DNA from: Rhytidiadelphus loreus
Taxonomy: Eukaryota > Streptophyta > Bryopsida > Hypnales > Hylocomiaceae
Length of the DNA stretch: 64,000 bases
Direction of reading: 5' to 3'
Assembly: GCA_947034895.1 (NCBI GenBank)
Contig: OX344762.1
Span: 22,362,760 to 22,426,759 of the forward strand
Part shown: positions 21,134 to 33,453 of the stretch, piece by piece
Layout of the letters: each line of letters opens with the position of its first letter
How positions within the stretch are numbered: position 1 is the stretch's first letter
Position numbers and translations under genes: made by a program
Notes under the pieces: generated by a model
The model's input: the letters and a program-made list of their open reading frames with translations, nothing else
What the model was told of the DNA's origin: nothing
The model's database searches: none

Positions 21134-21829
21134 CTAGCTTTCATCACCAAGTACCATTTTTGGGATGAGGGTAAAAATATGATCTTTTTGAAAAAATCAC
21201 ACTTGTAGTTTTTATATGACTTGAGTAAAGACTTAAGAATACTACAAAGATTTTTTTCTAAAAAAGAATCTTCTACAATACAGCAGTCTCTAGTTGATCA
21301 CCTTATTTCTAATTGAGAAAGCATTACAGATGGTTAACCATTACTCATGACAGTAATCCTCAGTTTTGCTATGTGGATATTTAGTCCAATTCAGACTTAC
21401 ACTTAAAAGCCCTCTGCCAGACGGTTCAACAGTTAGAATATTTGTTAATTCAGACGATCAAACAGTCTAATTGAACAATTATGATGTTTTTTTTTTTTAA
21501 ATGGCCTCCACCTGTGTTTGAAAGCACAGCCTGGATGGCGGCAAGAATGGGCGGGCAAGTCGTTAACTCAATTAAGCACCAGTGTACAAAGCCTCAACCT
21601 TCATTTTACTTCCTGCATAGTCTCTGGTTTGGGCTGGTGTATCATTTCGAAATTTTGCGGCTTGCTGCAGTTTCTGCTCTATTAACCTGTTGGGTTGACA
21701 CAAAGTGCTGGAGGTCATTAGCTAGTGAAAATATTGAGACTATTGCTGCTGTGTGGAAACATGACAACGTCTCAGTCTATGAACAGCAGTCAGGTTTTAT
21801 TTCTTGTTGTTTTGATACTTGATGTGAGT

Positions 21830-22090
21830 TGAGAAATGTAATATTGGTTGTGATTCAATTTTTCATTGTGAAAACTATAACACGTTGTAAGTAAGTTGTA
21901 GACACCTCGCATGCGGTCACTAACCTCATATTTTGATGTTGGTTGCCATGGGTGCATGTGAGGCTTACTACCTCAAAGAGCGATTGAATTTTTGTATTAT
22001 TTTTCTCAATTCCTACTCTCACGTTTTAGAAACTATATGGAGACTTTGACCTAGTATGCACATTTTTTTGCTACTTGGACAGATCTTAGT
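21830..22090 (+). repeat. Diverged relic of the retroelement terminal repeat
   Basis: This stretch aligns by eye to 14640-14880 of the intact repeat: TTGGTTGTGATTCAA / TTGGATTACGATTGAA, then the shared GTAGACACCTCG, then GTTGGTTG(C/G)CATGGGT, then a GTGAGG(C/A)TTAC(T/C)ACCTC block. It contains many substitutions and indels, so it is far older than the intact pair. Confidence 0.6.
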
Positions 22091-25000
22091 TTACTGTGAA
22101 AAACTTTTTTTCAAAAAAAACTTCGTTTCACTATTTTTAGCACTTGTCTATCAATAATTTTGCACATAGTCTGTGCAAATACTTGTATTGGTATATGATC
22201 TAATGTTGATATAGTTTGCATCTAAATTGCAAATGTATGCTCTAGGAGTACTTGGATCTTGATAGAAACAAACTAAGAAAAGTTGCACTTTGCAAAGAAA
22301 TAAAATAGAATGGAAGCAATCAGATCAGTGCCTAGCACTAGGATGTTCCAGTAAAGACCTTTATTTATTATTTTATTTTATTTTATTTTATTTTTTACAT
22401 GCTTTGATTACATGTTTATATTGATTTGGCTATACATGGGCAAATGATGGAAAAAGAGAATTTTTTTGCATATAGTACAATATTGGTGGCTAATTATATG
22501 AGAATGCCTTGCTTGGTGATACATTGTGTTCTAGTTTGGCATAAAATATATGGTGATTTGATAGCTTGATGAAAGAGTATACTTCATAGATTAGGTGTAT
22601 GCAACTAGTAGCTGGCTCCATATGAATTGTTTGGACTAGGAATGACAATAACTTGTACAATGCTTTTCTATGTTTGAGGTATTATCTTCATTTAACTCAT
22701 CATTTTAATACCATTAATCAATGACATGTATGAATTGTTTGGACTAGGTGATAACAATGACTTGTACATTCACTAGAAGAAATCTTGTCCAATGGGACAT
22801 GTCTTTAATGAATAAAACATTAAATGCTTCATTCTGCGTTTCAATACTTTTGTGTCATCATGCAATGTGTCATTACAAGAATTCTGAGGCCTGTAAAGGA
22901 CTGTCAAGTTTTGATTTTTAGCACCCCCGTAGTGTAGATATAGAAGAATAAAATAATATTTTTTCCAATTTTTCTCTTGAAAAACAACAAAATGAAATTG
23001 TCAATTTGATGTGTCACTAATGTGGCAATAATAGTGCCATGTTAGCTTCTAAATATAAAATATAAAAAACTTGCAACCTTGTTTTGGTCTGAAATTTTTT
23101 CTAATGATATACAACAAAATGTGCTCTATTTCATAGAGTGGGCAAGTGCTTGAAGAATCTAGGTAGTAAGACAATCACCAACTTGAAAGTAGTAGTAGAC
23201 GTCATTGACCAATTGTCTTCAATGTGGATTCTTCAATGTATAGCTTGTGGTTGGAGCATGGCAATTTTGGAGGTGTTTGAATCTAACAAAAGGAGATTCC
23301 CATGGCCCATCCTTGCGTAGTCAAAAGTATGGAATCTTTAATGCCTTATATATCAACAATTACTGCAACCAAATTAAGGTTATTTTAGTGTAAAGAGTGA
23401 TGTTTGAGACTTGTGGATGGCTTCGTTTTTAAAAAAGAGTAGTGAATTTTGTTTATAAATATGCAAGATTTGCTTGTGACAAAGGTTGTATGGTGAGGAG
23501 TTTATAGTACCTTTAGAAAGGCAGGTCCATACATCCTATATTGTTCTTGAGCATTATGTAGAGTCTAGTTTCATTTGGTTTCTTCAATTCATGTAGATAA
23601 CAAATTCGAAGTTTTGTTTGAGACAGGGCTGGCACAAGCATTTATATTGATCAGATCGGGCCAATCATGGAGTTGGAAATGTTGCTACATGTAAAATAGA
23701 TTTGTGCAATCAATGATGATGGCGATGGACTTAAAAGTTGCCTAGTATAGTCTAGATTCCTTGGCAAGATAGGAATTCTTTCTAGTAAAGAACATCAAAT
23801 CTAGAATGTTGCATGGAAATTTGAAGTTAAGATAGAGCATCCTTTCGTGCATTTTTTTTCCATTTTTAAGTTCACAAATTAAGTAGTAGGGATCCTCATG
23901 AGCTTTGGTATAGCGTGTAGGTTTTTAGATAGGTGCTTCAGATTCAAATGCTCACTACATTTTGACCTCATCAATATTTAGGCTAGGTTGTGGCTAGGCA
24001 AGTGCGCTCTTGTAGTGAGTTAGGGCATTGATCTTACATCAATTGCAAATATGTTTGGTATTTGGAGTAATTGTTGACCTTGTCAAAGGAAGGTATTCTA
24101 ATTTGTTCCCTGTATTATTCAAGATTGAAGTGCAATTTGTGTCACTCATTTTCTTTGTGAATCTCTCCTTATGCCATTCATACCACCATTCCTTATTTAT
24201 TTTTAAATTTTTTCATTTTTTTTGTATTTTTGTATTTTTTTTTTTTTTCATTTTTTTCTTTCAGCTTCACTTGTCTTTTGTTTTTTTTAATTTCTTTTTA
24301 ATCTTGGTTCTTTTGATTTGATTTGATTTCTTTATACTATGAGTAGATTTAAAAATAGAATTTCATTTGTAATGTAATGTATTGCAAAAAGAAATTAAAT
24401 ATCTTTTTAGTACTAATTGCCCTTGTTCACAAAATTATTAAAGTTACATGATATTTTGAAATTTTTAACAATATAAACATGGTTGAGTTAATAATTTTAA
24501 AATTCAAGTTAGTAGGCCATTTTTTTGGTTCAATATTCTCAATTGGGACATTGTGAGCTTTTATCTTCACCTTTGAAATGAAACAAGCACAACTAGGTTC
24601 TTAAGTTTCTTTTGTAGAACTTCCTATGGTGGGTGTCTAAGTGTGATCTATAGTGTCTTCCAAGCAATGCATCTTTCTAATTTCCTAGGTGGTTTAAAAA
24701 GGAATCAACTTAGACTTCAAAACATAGCAAACTTGACCATTTTGTTTGAACTCTGCCAAAACTCTGACTTCTTAATGTGAAAATGCCAGAAAACAAAAGT
24801 TCATTATCCTAAGTCATAGATCATGGTCTACCATTTCCAAAATGATAAGATTCATTCCAATTAGAATTTTTTAGTGGAAGTTATGGTCAAAAGAAGTTCA
24901 ACTTTAACCCCTAAAGGACCATGACTATGTTTTCACCAAAATTGCTCCCAAACTGCCATTTCTAGTACAAATACCAAATTTTAGAAAAGTATCATTTTTG

Positions 25001-25271
25001 GACACATGTAACCATAGGATCTTGTAGTGCACTAGTTAAAAAAGATGTCAAAAAAATTTCAAAAATTTCCACCGAGTAGATTGCAAGATATTAGCGTTTG
25101 AAATGACAAAATATCTTTTTTTGACCTTGTGAAAAATTAGGCAGCTGCACTTCACAAGGTCAGATTTGAATGAAAAATGTCCAAAATGTTGGTTCTTCTT
25201 TGGATTCATTCTTCAAGGCAATTTGGCTACATGCTTGAAAATTTTCAAATCATTTTGATTCATACAACATA
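22091..25271. other. AT-rich intergenic DNA, no gene recognised
   Basis: It contains a (TTTTA)n microsatellite near 22360-22397 and a T-rich tract at 24180-24300. Short ORFs at 23138-23320 and 24028-24321 look like chance. Confidence 0.4.
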
Positions 25272-25795
25272 AGGTAAACCAGCCCATGACAGGCAAACCA
25301 CCCATGACAGACACCTACTGACCCCCCCCCATTACAGTCATTTATCAATCTATGAGAGACTTTTTCTGAAAAATGGGGTTAAGACTGCATTGGGCTGATT
25401 TGTAGTTGTTATCAAAGCCTTGGGGTACAGTCATGGACACTTATACCAATCTAGTCTAAATTGGTAGTAAAAAATAGTTTTTTAATTTCTTAATGTCATG
25501 TCCATGTTAGAAAGTCTTGTAGCCATTTTAGAAAATGCTATGACTGTTTTAGGAGGGAAGATGACCATCATGGAAACACTTTTTTGCTGATTTGGGGTAG
25601 TCTACAGGCTGTTTTTGGCTTACTGGACAGCACACTTCAAAAATTCACAAAAAATTCATATTTTGTCCAAAAATTAAAATTTCAGTTGCTTTCTTCATTT
25701 CTCACATGTGTCTTTGTATGAAAAAAAATTTGATTATTCTTGCTAATGGCAACAAACCACATCAGGCAATCTGCCTGTCATAGGCTGGTTTACCT
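25272..25795. mobile_element. TA-flanked inverted-repeat element, family A, copy 1
   Basis: The 524-bp segment begins AGGTAAACCAGCCCATGACA and ends TGTCATAGGCTGGTTTACCT, giving a terminal inverted repeat of more than 20 bp with few mismatches. It is flanked by TA on both sides (25270-25271 and 25796-25797). No ORF. Two relatives lie at 60949-61493 and 61606-62118. The TA duplication and non-coding interior suggest a non-autonomous Tc1/mariner-type element. Confidence 0.8.
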
Positions 25796-28666
25796 TATAG
25801 GAAAAAAATAGTAAGTAGAAAGAAGTACAGAATGATTGAAAATATAAAACTGTTAAGAATTTGGTTATGGAATTGAAAATTGTCAATTCCAATGGTCGCA
25901 ATGTTGTAATAAACAATCTACATCCTATGATTTTATTCTATTTTTTAAAATATTGAAAATTGAGTAAAATAAAGGACTTCAAAGTTTATTTTAGAGTTGA
26001 AAATCTGTAACTACCCGCAAACTAAAACTCCTCATAACTTTTGACTCATTGATCAAAATGGAATGATTGAAAGCTTTCTATGTATGTATAAATCTAGAAA
26101 AGCAATTTCAAATTTTTGTTTTTAAAAAAAGTTAAAAAGAAAAAATTAATTTGCCAAGACTACCTAGTTACAAAAATAAGTAACATATTAAGTCATAAAT
26201 TTTGACTCATATTTTCAAATGTCATGAATTTTAGTGCACAAAAAATATATTCCTCCTCTACACCTTTTATTAAAGTTTAGGCTAAAAACATGGAAATCTC
26301 TAGTCACACATACTTGCTCAAAATTTCTATGCTACCAGAAAACGTATTTTAGTACTTTAGGGGATTAAAGGAGGCTATTTAAATTTCATCTATAGTTTTC
26401 TATTAACCTTTGGATTCAAATTGACTTATGAATTTGGTATGAGTTTAAGTTTAAGCCTAATTTCTAAGTTTTAAGTTTGACCTAGAATGGATGAAGAATC
26501 ACTACTTTCATCCTATTTTAGCTTCTAATTTTATCCTTGAGTATTTACCTTGTTTTGACTCTATTTCCTGAGTATGAATGAAATTTAAACCTTCTAAACT
26601 CCTTCTAAAGGATTCTAAGTTTTAATTATTACTTAGTTGTTTTCAAAAGATTCTTAATTGTTATCTACTTAATTCTTAAGGCTCTAGACTTCTTCTATCA
26701 ATTTATTGTTTTTAGAATTTTAGTATTTTTTTCTTTGTAAGGACTAAAACTACCTATGAGAGTGCTAAATACTTAGAATTTGGTAAAAGTTATAGATGGA
26801 TGAAGTTTGATAGCTAATCAATATTTTAAAACTTCATTCACTAATTTCTATCAATTACATTAGAGAAAATTTTAGACCTTTGGAGGATTGCTCCGAAGTG
26901 ACCAAACAAGCTATTGTTTTCAAAGTAGTCCCTAGCCAGAATCTAGTTGCAGAGAAAAGTCACTTTGGGTGAATATCGCTGGAGCAATCAACCACGGTGA
27001 CTAAAATTTTTAGTTTAGTTTAGTTTAGTTTTCGTTTTTTTCGTTTTTTAATTTTTAATTTTTTTCTTTTTTTCTTTTTCTTTTTCTGCGACTAATTTTT
27101 TTTTTTTTTTTTTGTAAGAAACAAAAAATGTAAAACTGGGTTCCTGTGCCACTAGCAACATTGAAAACTGCAGATTTGAAGTGGGCAATTTTAGGGGCAA
27201 TTTTTTTTTTGCTAAAAAACAAAGATGGGAGAATAGTTCAACTACTGTTGGAACAACCCTTTGGAGGCCTCATTTTTTTTCCTAATGACTACTTTAAACT
27301 AACTTTTCTTTGGACCCCACATTTAAACTAAATTCTAAATTTCCATTTCTACCTTTATCTCCTTTGTTTTGATCTATTTTCTAAGTTTAATATGTTTTTA
27401 GAAAGCTTTAGAAATCTTCTACAAGTATCTAGAACTAAACTTGAAATTAAAACTTCTAAATCAAACTTGTACTTCCTACTATATACTTGAGATCTAAAAC
27501 AAAAGAAATTATTTTCTCTCTTACTTGATTTCTTTATTTTTTGTTGGGTCTTTGCAAAGTCAATGAGTTGACTAACACAATAATTCTTCCTCAATTGACT
27601 AATGAGGCTAATATCTCATGTCAATTATTTCCCTAAAAATGTTTCATTAGCTTTCCGAAGTCAATGACTCTTCTAAGTTTGTTTTTGGTTGATTGGTTTT
27701 CTTTTTTCTTTCTTTTCCCTTAGTCAAAGATTAAAATGATACTAAAAATATCCCCTTAAATTTTATGAATTAAAATTTTATGGCTATCTATAAATATATA
27801 TATATAATTATATAAATTCCAAAAGCTTCAACCATCTACACATGAATGTTATGAAAATTCTACATCATCCAAATTGATAATTATTAAGGAATTCTGAAAT
27901 AGAATGTGGCTTTTGAAGTTAGAAAAATATGCTCTACCAACATATTTTAAGAAATTTATTGTAATTCTAAGTCATATTATTAGTTTTAATTTAAATACTT
28001 AGGAATTCATATACAACTCATGTCATTTCTACACCTATAGTGGCTCAATATATGCTAATTCCAACTTTGGGGCCTAAATTAACTTTCAATTTTGCATATT
28101 TTATATAAACATTATAAATTGAAATATAATATTATAATAAATAATATTGTATTATATTATATAAATTGAAATTCAATATCTCTTGCCTAAAGAATCCTAA
28201 TTGTACAAATGTATATACCTTTCTTGCAAATTGTAGATTACAAAAAACAACCTATTTGTCCTTATAACTATGGAGATTAAAATCAAAATAGTAAACATAT
28301 CAACAAACAAAATATGTACTTGAATTGATATTTTGCAATCATCATGAATTTGGCCCTATAAATTATAAAGGTCCAACTTATACTAGAATATTTTTTAAAG
28401 TCATTTTCCTAATTTCTTTGAATTTTGTTCTACCAATATAGTTTGAAATTCCATATATCCTCCATAATAAGTAAATATAAGTCTTGTGAAATTTGCATAG
28501 ATCTTTCCAACACTACTAAGAACCACCTTTGTCAACCTCAAAATAGTGGTCCAATCACAAGAAATGTATCAAAAAATATAAAAAAACATCAACTATACTT
28601 ATGATACAACTACAAAAAAGTTAAAACATCATGACTTCACAAATGTTTTTAATTTAAATAAAATAC
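25796..28666. other. AT-rich intergenic DNA, no gene recognised
   Basis: It holds a (TTTAG)n/T-rich low-complexity block at 27010-27115 and a segment at 26861-26900 that resembles 11066-11110 (CATTAGAGAAAATTT, then a CTCC-rich stretch). ORFs at 27146-27331 and 27355-27594 have no recognisable domain. Confidence 0.4.
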
Positions 28667-28950
28667 TTGATATATATTTTTCTTATTCTTTTACTTCTAT
28701 TCTTTAGCTTTTCAAGACTTTTCAAGACAAAAGTACTTCAAAGAACAAATAATGTGTCCTATGCCATGGCCACATTAAAAAAAACTTCAATCTTTAATAT
28801 TTTTTCTACCATGAGTCAATTTTCCACAAAACAAAGCCCATACACCCCTCTTTGCAAAGAACTTTCCAATGGTACCAAGAGTGCAATCAAGGGACACACA
28901 ATCGAGGAGATCTCACCATATCAAACAAAACAAAACAAAACAACTTAAGG
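28667..28950 (+). repeat. Dispersed repeat related to 62200-62340
   Basis: The block ending in CTTTCCAATGGTACCAAGA plus a run of AAACA repeats recurs near 62220-62330. A weaker internal echo lies at 29010-29045 (GGCTTTGCAACAGTACCAAGA). The element type is unknown. Confidence 0.5.
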
Positions 28951-29532
28951 TATGGATGGCTCATCCCCCATACATTGAAAACAAATAAAATCTTCAACTT
29001 GCAAAGCCCCCCTTCTCGACGGCTTTGCAACAGTACCAAGAAAACCCACGCAAGTCCTATCATCAGGGAGATTATAGCCCCAATCACAAACAAACAAAAC
29101 ATCTTCCTTGATGAAAAGATTTGAACCTAACTTGTAAAGCAGTACTGTAAAGAGAATAGCCTCGCCCTCTGCCACCAATAATAAGTTCTGGGGAAACAGG
29201 AAAGAGAACAGAGTTCATGTCCATCACGTCAAGAGGAATTGATCAGGTCAGAGTGTAGCGAATAGATACATTTTTTATTCACAAACAAGGAAAAATTCAC
29301 CCTTGACTATTCATAACAACTACTTGTATAACCTTCATCTACATATAAAATACAATGAGCTCTCAGAGGGACCCAACGAATTCCTCCTCACAAGCTAGCT
29401 ATGCCAAGAGTTTCCAGTAGGAATCTAGCAGAGAACAATGTTGGTAATAAGAACCACCTCGGGATTCCAAGAGTCTGTGTCGACGACGAGGATATCAAGG
29501 TCCAAACTGAAATTGTAACAAGGCCAACATAC

Positions 29533-31013
29533 CTCTAGACAGCTCCAAATCATTCCACTGTTCATCTTCTTCAACAGATCCTGCAACTAAAGCACTCTCA
29601 ACTTCGCAAATTGAAACTCTGAAAATGTCTTGTGGTGGTTCATCGTGAATTTGTTCTTCGCTTCCTGCATCGAACCTTGCTAATTGGCTTTGTCAAATCC
29701 AGCTGTGAAGACAGCAGTCACAAAAAGAAAAAGTGCAGCGCCTCCTTGTGGCAAACAGCAGTCACAGCAAAGCTTCGCAATTTTAGATTGCTTTTAGGAC
29801 TCCATAGCCGTAGCCTGGTTATACTACTCCGTGCGGGTGGGTCTGCAGATGGCAAGAGAAAACGTGTCGTTTTGAATGTAGCACCAACACCCACAACAGC
29901 TGATTCACCAAGTCAGGAAAACGATTTCCTCCTTGGGATTCATAATGGTGGAAGTTGGCATCGGAAGCTGCACCCCTGGGTGACAGACTCTCAAACTTCA
30001 GGTTCCTCCATGTAAGACTCCACTGATCTGCCCACTGCGAACGACAGCACAAGCATGAGACATCGGCAAGGGTTTTAACGTAGAGGATATTAAAACCGTT
30101 AGGGGACCCAATCCGGTTTCCTACTGATCCTTGCTACCCAGCAGATTTGGTGATAAAAAAAATTCTCAACAATCTTGGCTCTTGTATCCGAAGTGATCTC
30201 AGCACAGCTCTATACTTATCTCCCTAAAAGCAAGCACACTCCTCCGCACGTTAAAATGCTTGAAGTGACGTAAATTGTATCCTCTACCTTACAAATACTC
30301 GAGAGGAGAAATGAGTCATTCCTTGAAGAACAGAGAACGCACCTGATAGGGAGGCTAAGAGACTGCGCGCTTCCATGTCTAGCTCTGCAGCCTTCTGCAG
30401 CCAGAACTTACCCTGCAGTCACGAAAAACGCTTAACGAAAGTGCACAACCAATGCAATAACAGAACCAAACTGTAGAATTCACTATTCTTAAATTAAAAA
30501 ACGCCAACGCGACCACAGCGCCTTCATAACATTCTTGAACTTGAAGGCAGGGGACCCTTTGCTTTCACTGTAGTACATCTTGAATGCAAGCTTGTCCATG
30601 CATGATGGACCACTGTATATTCTCGTTACAGTGAAACAGTAGCTCACGGTAGAAGGACCCCCCGCCTTCCAATTCAAGAGTGTTATGTTTTCCATCAAGA
30701 GAAGCCCAGCAGTCGTTGCGCTACAATTCATAAACTTCGCGAAAGAATTGTATCTTCACTTAGTTTGAGGTTTTGCATTAACAAATGGAAATCGTACCTT
30801 CTTGGGATTGGCAGCCACACCATATCCGGAGCAGAACATCTGCCCAACCAAGCATTGACTGGAGATATCCCCATTCTTGGCTGCCTTGAGGGTCTGCTCA
30901 AACCAGCGTTGCTCACAATTCGCAACCACCTCCTTCAACGGCGTCGCTTTGGGAAATTCCGGATCCGCGGACCTATCTATGGACTTCACCTTAGCCGGTC
31001 TCCGATCAGGCAT
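29533..31013 (-). CDS. Small Sel1/TPR-repeat protein (3 exons resolved, 3' end unresolved)
   Basis: Exons on the minus strand: 31013-30798 (starts MPDRRPAKVK), 30412-30343 and 29580-29533. The protein reads ATPLKEVVANCEQRWFEQTL, AAKNGDISSQCLVGQMFCSG, YGVAANPKK, then GKFWLQKAAELDMEARSLLA, then GSVEEDEQWNDLELSR. The pattern A-x-x-G-D-x-x-x-Q-x-x-x-G-x-M-(Y/F)-x-x-G-x-G-V followed by W-x-x-K-A-A is a Sel1-like repeat, a helical-hairpin protein-interaction module. I recall plant proteins with the same N-terminal layout, but their function is not known to me. Splice sites: AAG/GTACG, CTGCAG/GGT, TCAG/GTGCG, TTGCAG/GA, AGAG/GTATG, with phases 0, 1 and 1. The last exon is probably in 29390-29505, but I could not choose its frame. 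It is divergent to the LRR gene starting at 33454. Confidence 0.65.
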
Positions 31014-33453
31014 CCTGGTGGCAAAAATTGTGAATACGTTCTCGTTAGAATCCGAACATGAAAAGGATGCGCCTGATTCTCCAAAATGGTAAAACCCACT
31101 AGAATGATCTCCAACCCCCTCCACTCATAAAAATGGCTACCGACAATTGCGCGTCACATAAAACCCTGCAGTGTTGACCTAGAGAGAAGGGCTCGCCCAT
31201 GTTACGCCATATGAATCAAACCCATTAACACAGAGAACAGGGTTCACAAAGGATCAAGTGAGGGTGAGAAGAAGCTAATGCCTCAAAACGCAAAGCGAAC
31301 AGGCATCCAGGTACCTAAAGCATGAAAGACATTTTCATCAGAATACTAAAACTGAACATGATTCCACGGAATCCACAACCAACTAGAGTCTCCTTAATCG
31401 ACAACCCCCACAACTCATTCAAAACCTCCCGTGACAGCCGACGATTGGGCAACCCCCCAAATCCCTGTAGCGTTGACCTAGAGAGAAGGCCTCGCTAATG
31501 TTTCGCCATATCAAACAAACGCACAACCACACTGAAACAGGGTTCGAAAACAAGACGGTGAGAAGAACTTGATCCCTCACAAACCAGAAGGAAGAATTTC
31601 AAAAGGGGAAGGGATCGGAAAGAGCGCCAGGAAACAGAGACGGAAGGGGAACCTGATAGGGTAGGCTTCAACACAGGGAGTCCACCAGTGCGGCATCCCG
31701 CGTCAAAGAAATGGAAGCAAAGAAAAAGCAAAGCAAAGAGCAACAAGCGAATCGCGAGAACCACGAGAAGAAGCTCCAGTGCAAAAACAAACGAAGAAGG
31801 CGATGAGAGCAAGATGAGAGATGGCGACAATCATCAGCACGACAGTTGTAAGTTAAGTTTATTGCGAAGGGGAAGATGGTGGTGACGGTGACGATGAGCG
31901 AGAAGCGAGACAAGGGCGGGGTTGCCAAGCTGGAGTGATGAGGATTGGCACCCAACCACTATAAGTCACTGTTCACAATGCATATTAGTGGGCCGCAATT
32001 ACTATTGTAGTCAAGTCTCCCCGCCCAAATCTTCATCCATCCTCTTTCAATTCCAGTCACTTCCAGTCACTGCCGTGTCTTGACTTTGCAAAGACGGAGA
32101 AAACAAAAGAAGCATCGTACCTTGCACTGATGCTAGGGTTTGCGGCCATTGTGGGAAAGTGAATCCTTGATCTTGAGCCCTAAGTAAGATATTTCCGTCT
32201 TCTCAGTACCGCCAATCTCGATAAACAAGCTCTTCGTGTCTCTTTATTTGGCTTGGTTGCTTGGGAGTTCGGCTTGTTCCTGGCTGGTTTTCAAATTTTT
32301 TTGACTGATTGACTGGTTCAGAAGCTCGGATTAGGGTTGGATTGTCTTGCCTTCTTTTAAGTAGTGAAGTTGCCTCATCAGGAGGTTGTGCGGGTTTCAG
32401 ATCTCGCTATCACTGTCCACGATCTGCAGTTTTATTTACTAAATTATGGTTGTCACAGGTGACGATTTCACCCACGAGACTGTTTAGTTTGCTTACGAAT
32501 CCGGCCTTGCGTGATTCTGAGTCTCAAATTTTGTCTCGATGTATTTTGCTTAGTGTTTTCTGTATAGTTGGAGTATAGTTGTGGCGGCAAGACACCGAAA
32601 AAGAGTGTGCATTAGAATGCCGGTGACGCAACCTTGAACCTGCAATTCTCCACGCTGAGCTTACCGACTTGTGCTTTGCTAATCTTAGGGTGGATAATTC
32701 TGGAAATCTTGCTCACAGAATTGTTGTGTTGCAAGGATTGCTTGTAGAGTACGTTTAGCTATTATAAGTACTCTATGCTCCCTTAAAGTAAAAGTGACCC
32801 CAGAATTTGTGCTACAGAAGCAGTCTCCCTCTGTTTGGATTGTACAATGTAAAGTACAACCAGCTCTCTTCTGTCTTCGTTAGCTTCCCTTTCATCGTAC
32901 CAATTGGTTTGCATTACAACGTTGGATTTTACCTTCTCATTGCTACTGCTGGGTTTCACTGCTCTCGCGATTCAGGTCTCGATAATGGTCATCATTTGGC
33001 CTTTTTTATATTGTCTTTCAAGTCTTTAGCTGTCGGGGGTTTCGACGTTTTCGACGCTATGATGCTGACGTTTCAAATTTTTTTGCGGACTTTAGCAAAT
33101 TCTTGTTGAATTGGTGTAATCTTGTTTATATGTTGAACAGCTTGTGCGCTCAAATCATTTCACCACTAGGGTTCTTAACATTTTCTTTATGAAATAGTTT
33201 GAATGTGTGACAGGTTCACTACAGTCAACGGTACGTAGTGTGGCAAGTGTACAGGATATTGTAGAATGTCACTTTAGAGAAGTTCACACTAAAGAGGTTT
33301 GTGTGTAGAGTGCTTTGCTTTCCGATTGGAGGATTGTAGTGGCATTAACATGTTCTGTGTTTGCAGTGTTGAGAGTGCAGGGTAGTTGTGGATGCATATT
33401 ACCCTCTCAGAGGCTACAAAGTGCAGCCTGGTGATCTCCTTGATTCCAGCTCC
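31014..33453. promoter_or_regulatory. Spacer between divergent genes, probable bidirectional promoter and leaders
   Basis: The region has more CpG and G+C than the AT-rich flanks and separates the Sel1 gene (minus) from the LRR gene (plus). It contains CTAGGGTTTG near 32132 and TTAGGGTTGG near 32332, reverse forms of the plant telo-box AAACCCTA. ORFs on both strands (for example 31495-31830 minus and 32309-32578 plus) are serine/leucine-rich or featureless and look non-coding. An 80-bp dispersed repeat lies at 33201-33280. Confidence 0.5.
33201..33280 (+). repeat. Dispersed 80-bp repeat, copy 1
   Basis: GAATGTGTGACAGG..CAGTCAA..AGTGTGGCAAGTGTACAGG..GAATGTCACTTTAGAGAA is similar to 44831-44907, at roughly 80% by eye. 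It sits in the upstream region of the LRR gene. Confidence 0.65.

Noticed and set aside
30489..30731. 80-aa minus-strand ORF between Sel1 exons
   Set aside because: It lies in the intron between exons 30798-31013 and 30343-30412, which join cleanly in phase to give the expected Sel1 continuation.
31495..31955. Leucine/serine-rich minus-strand ORFs
   Set aside because: Composition follows from CT-rich DNA on that strand; no splice-linked partner or domain.
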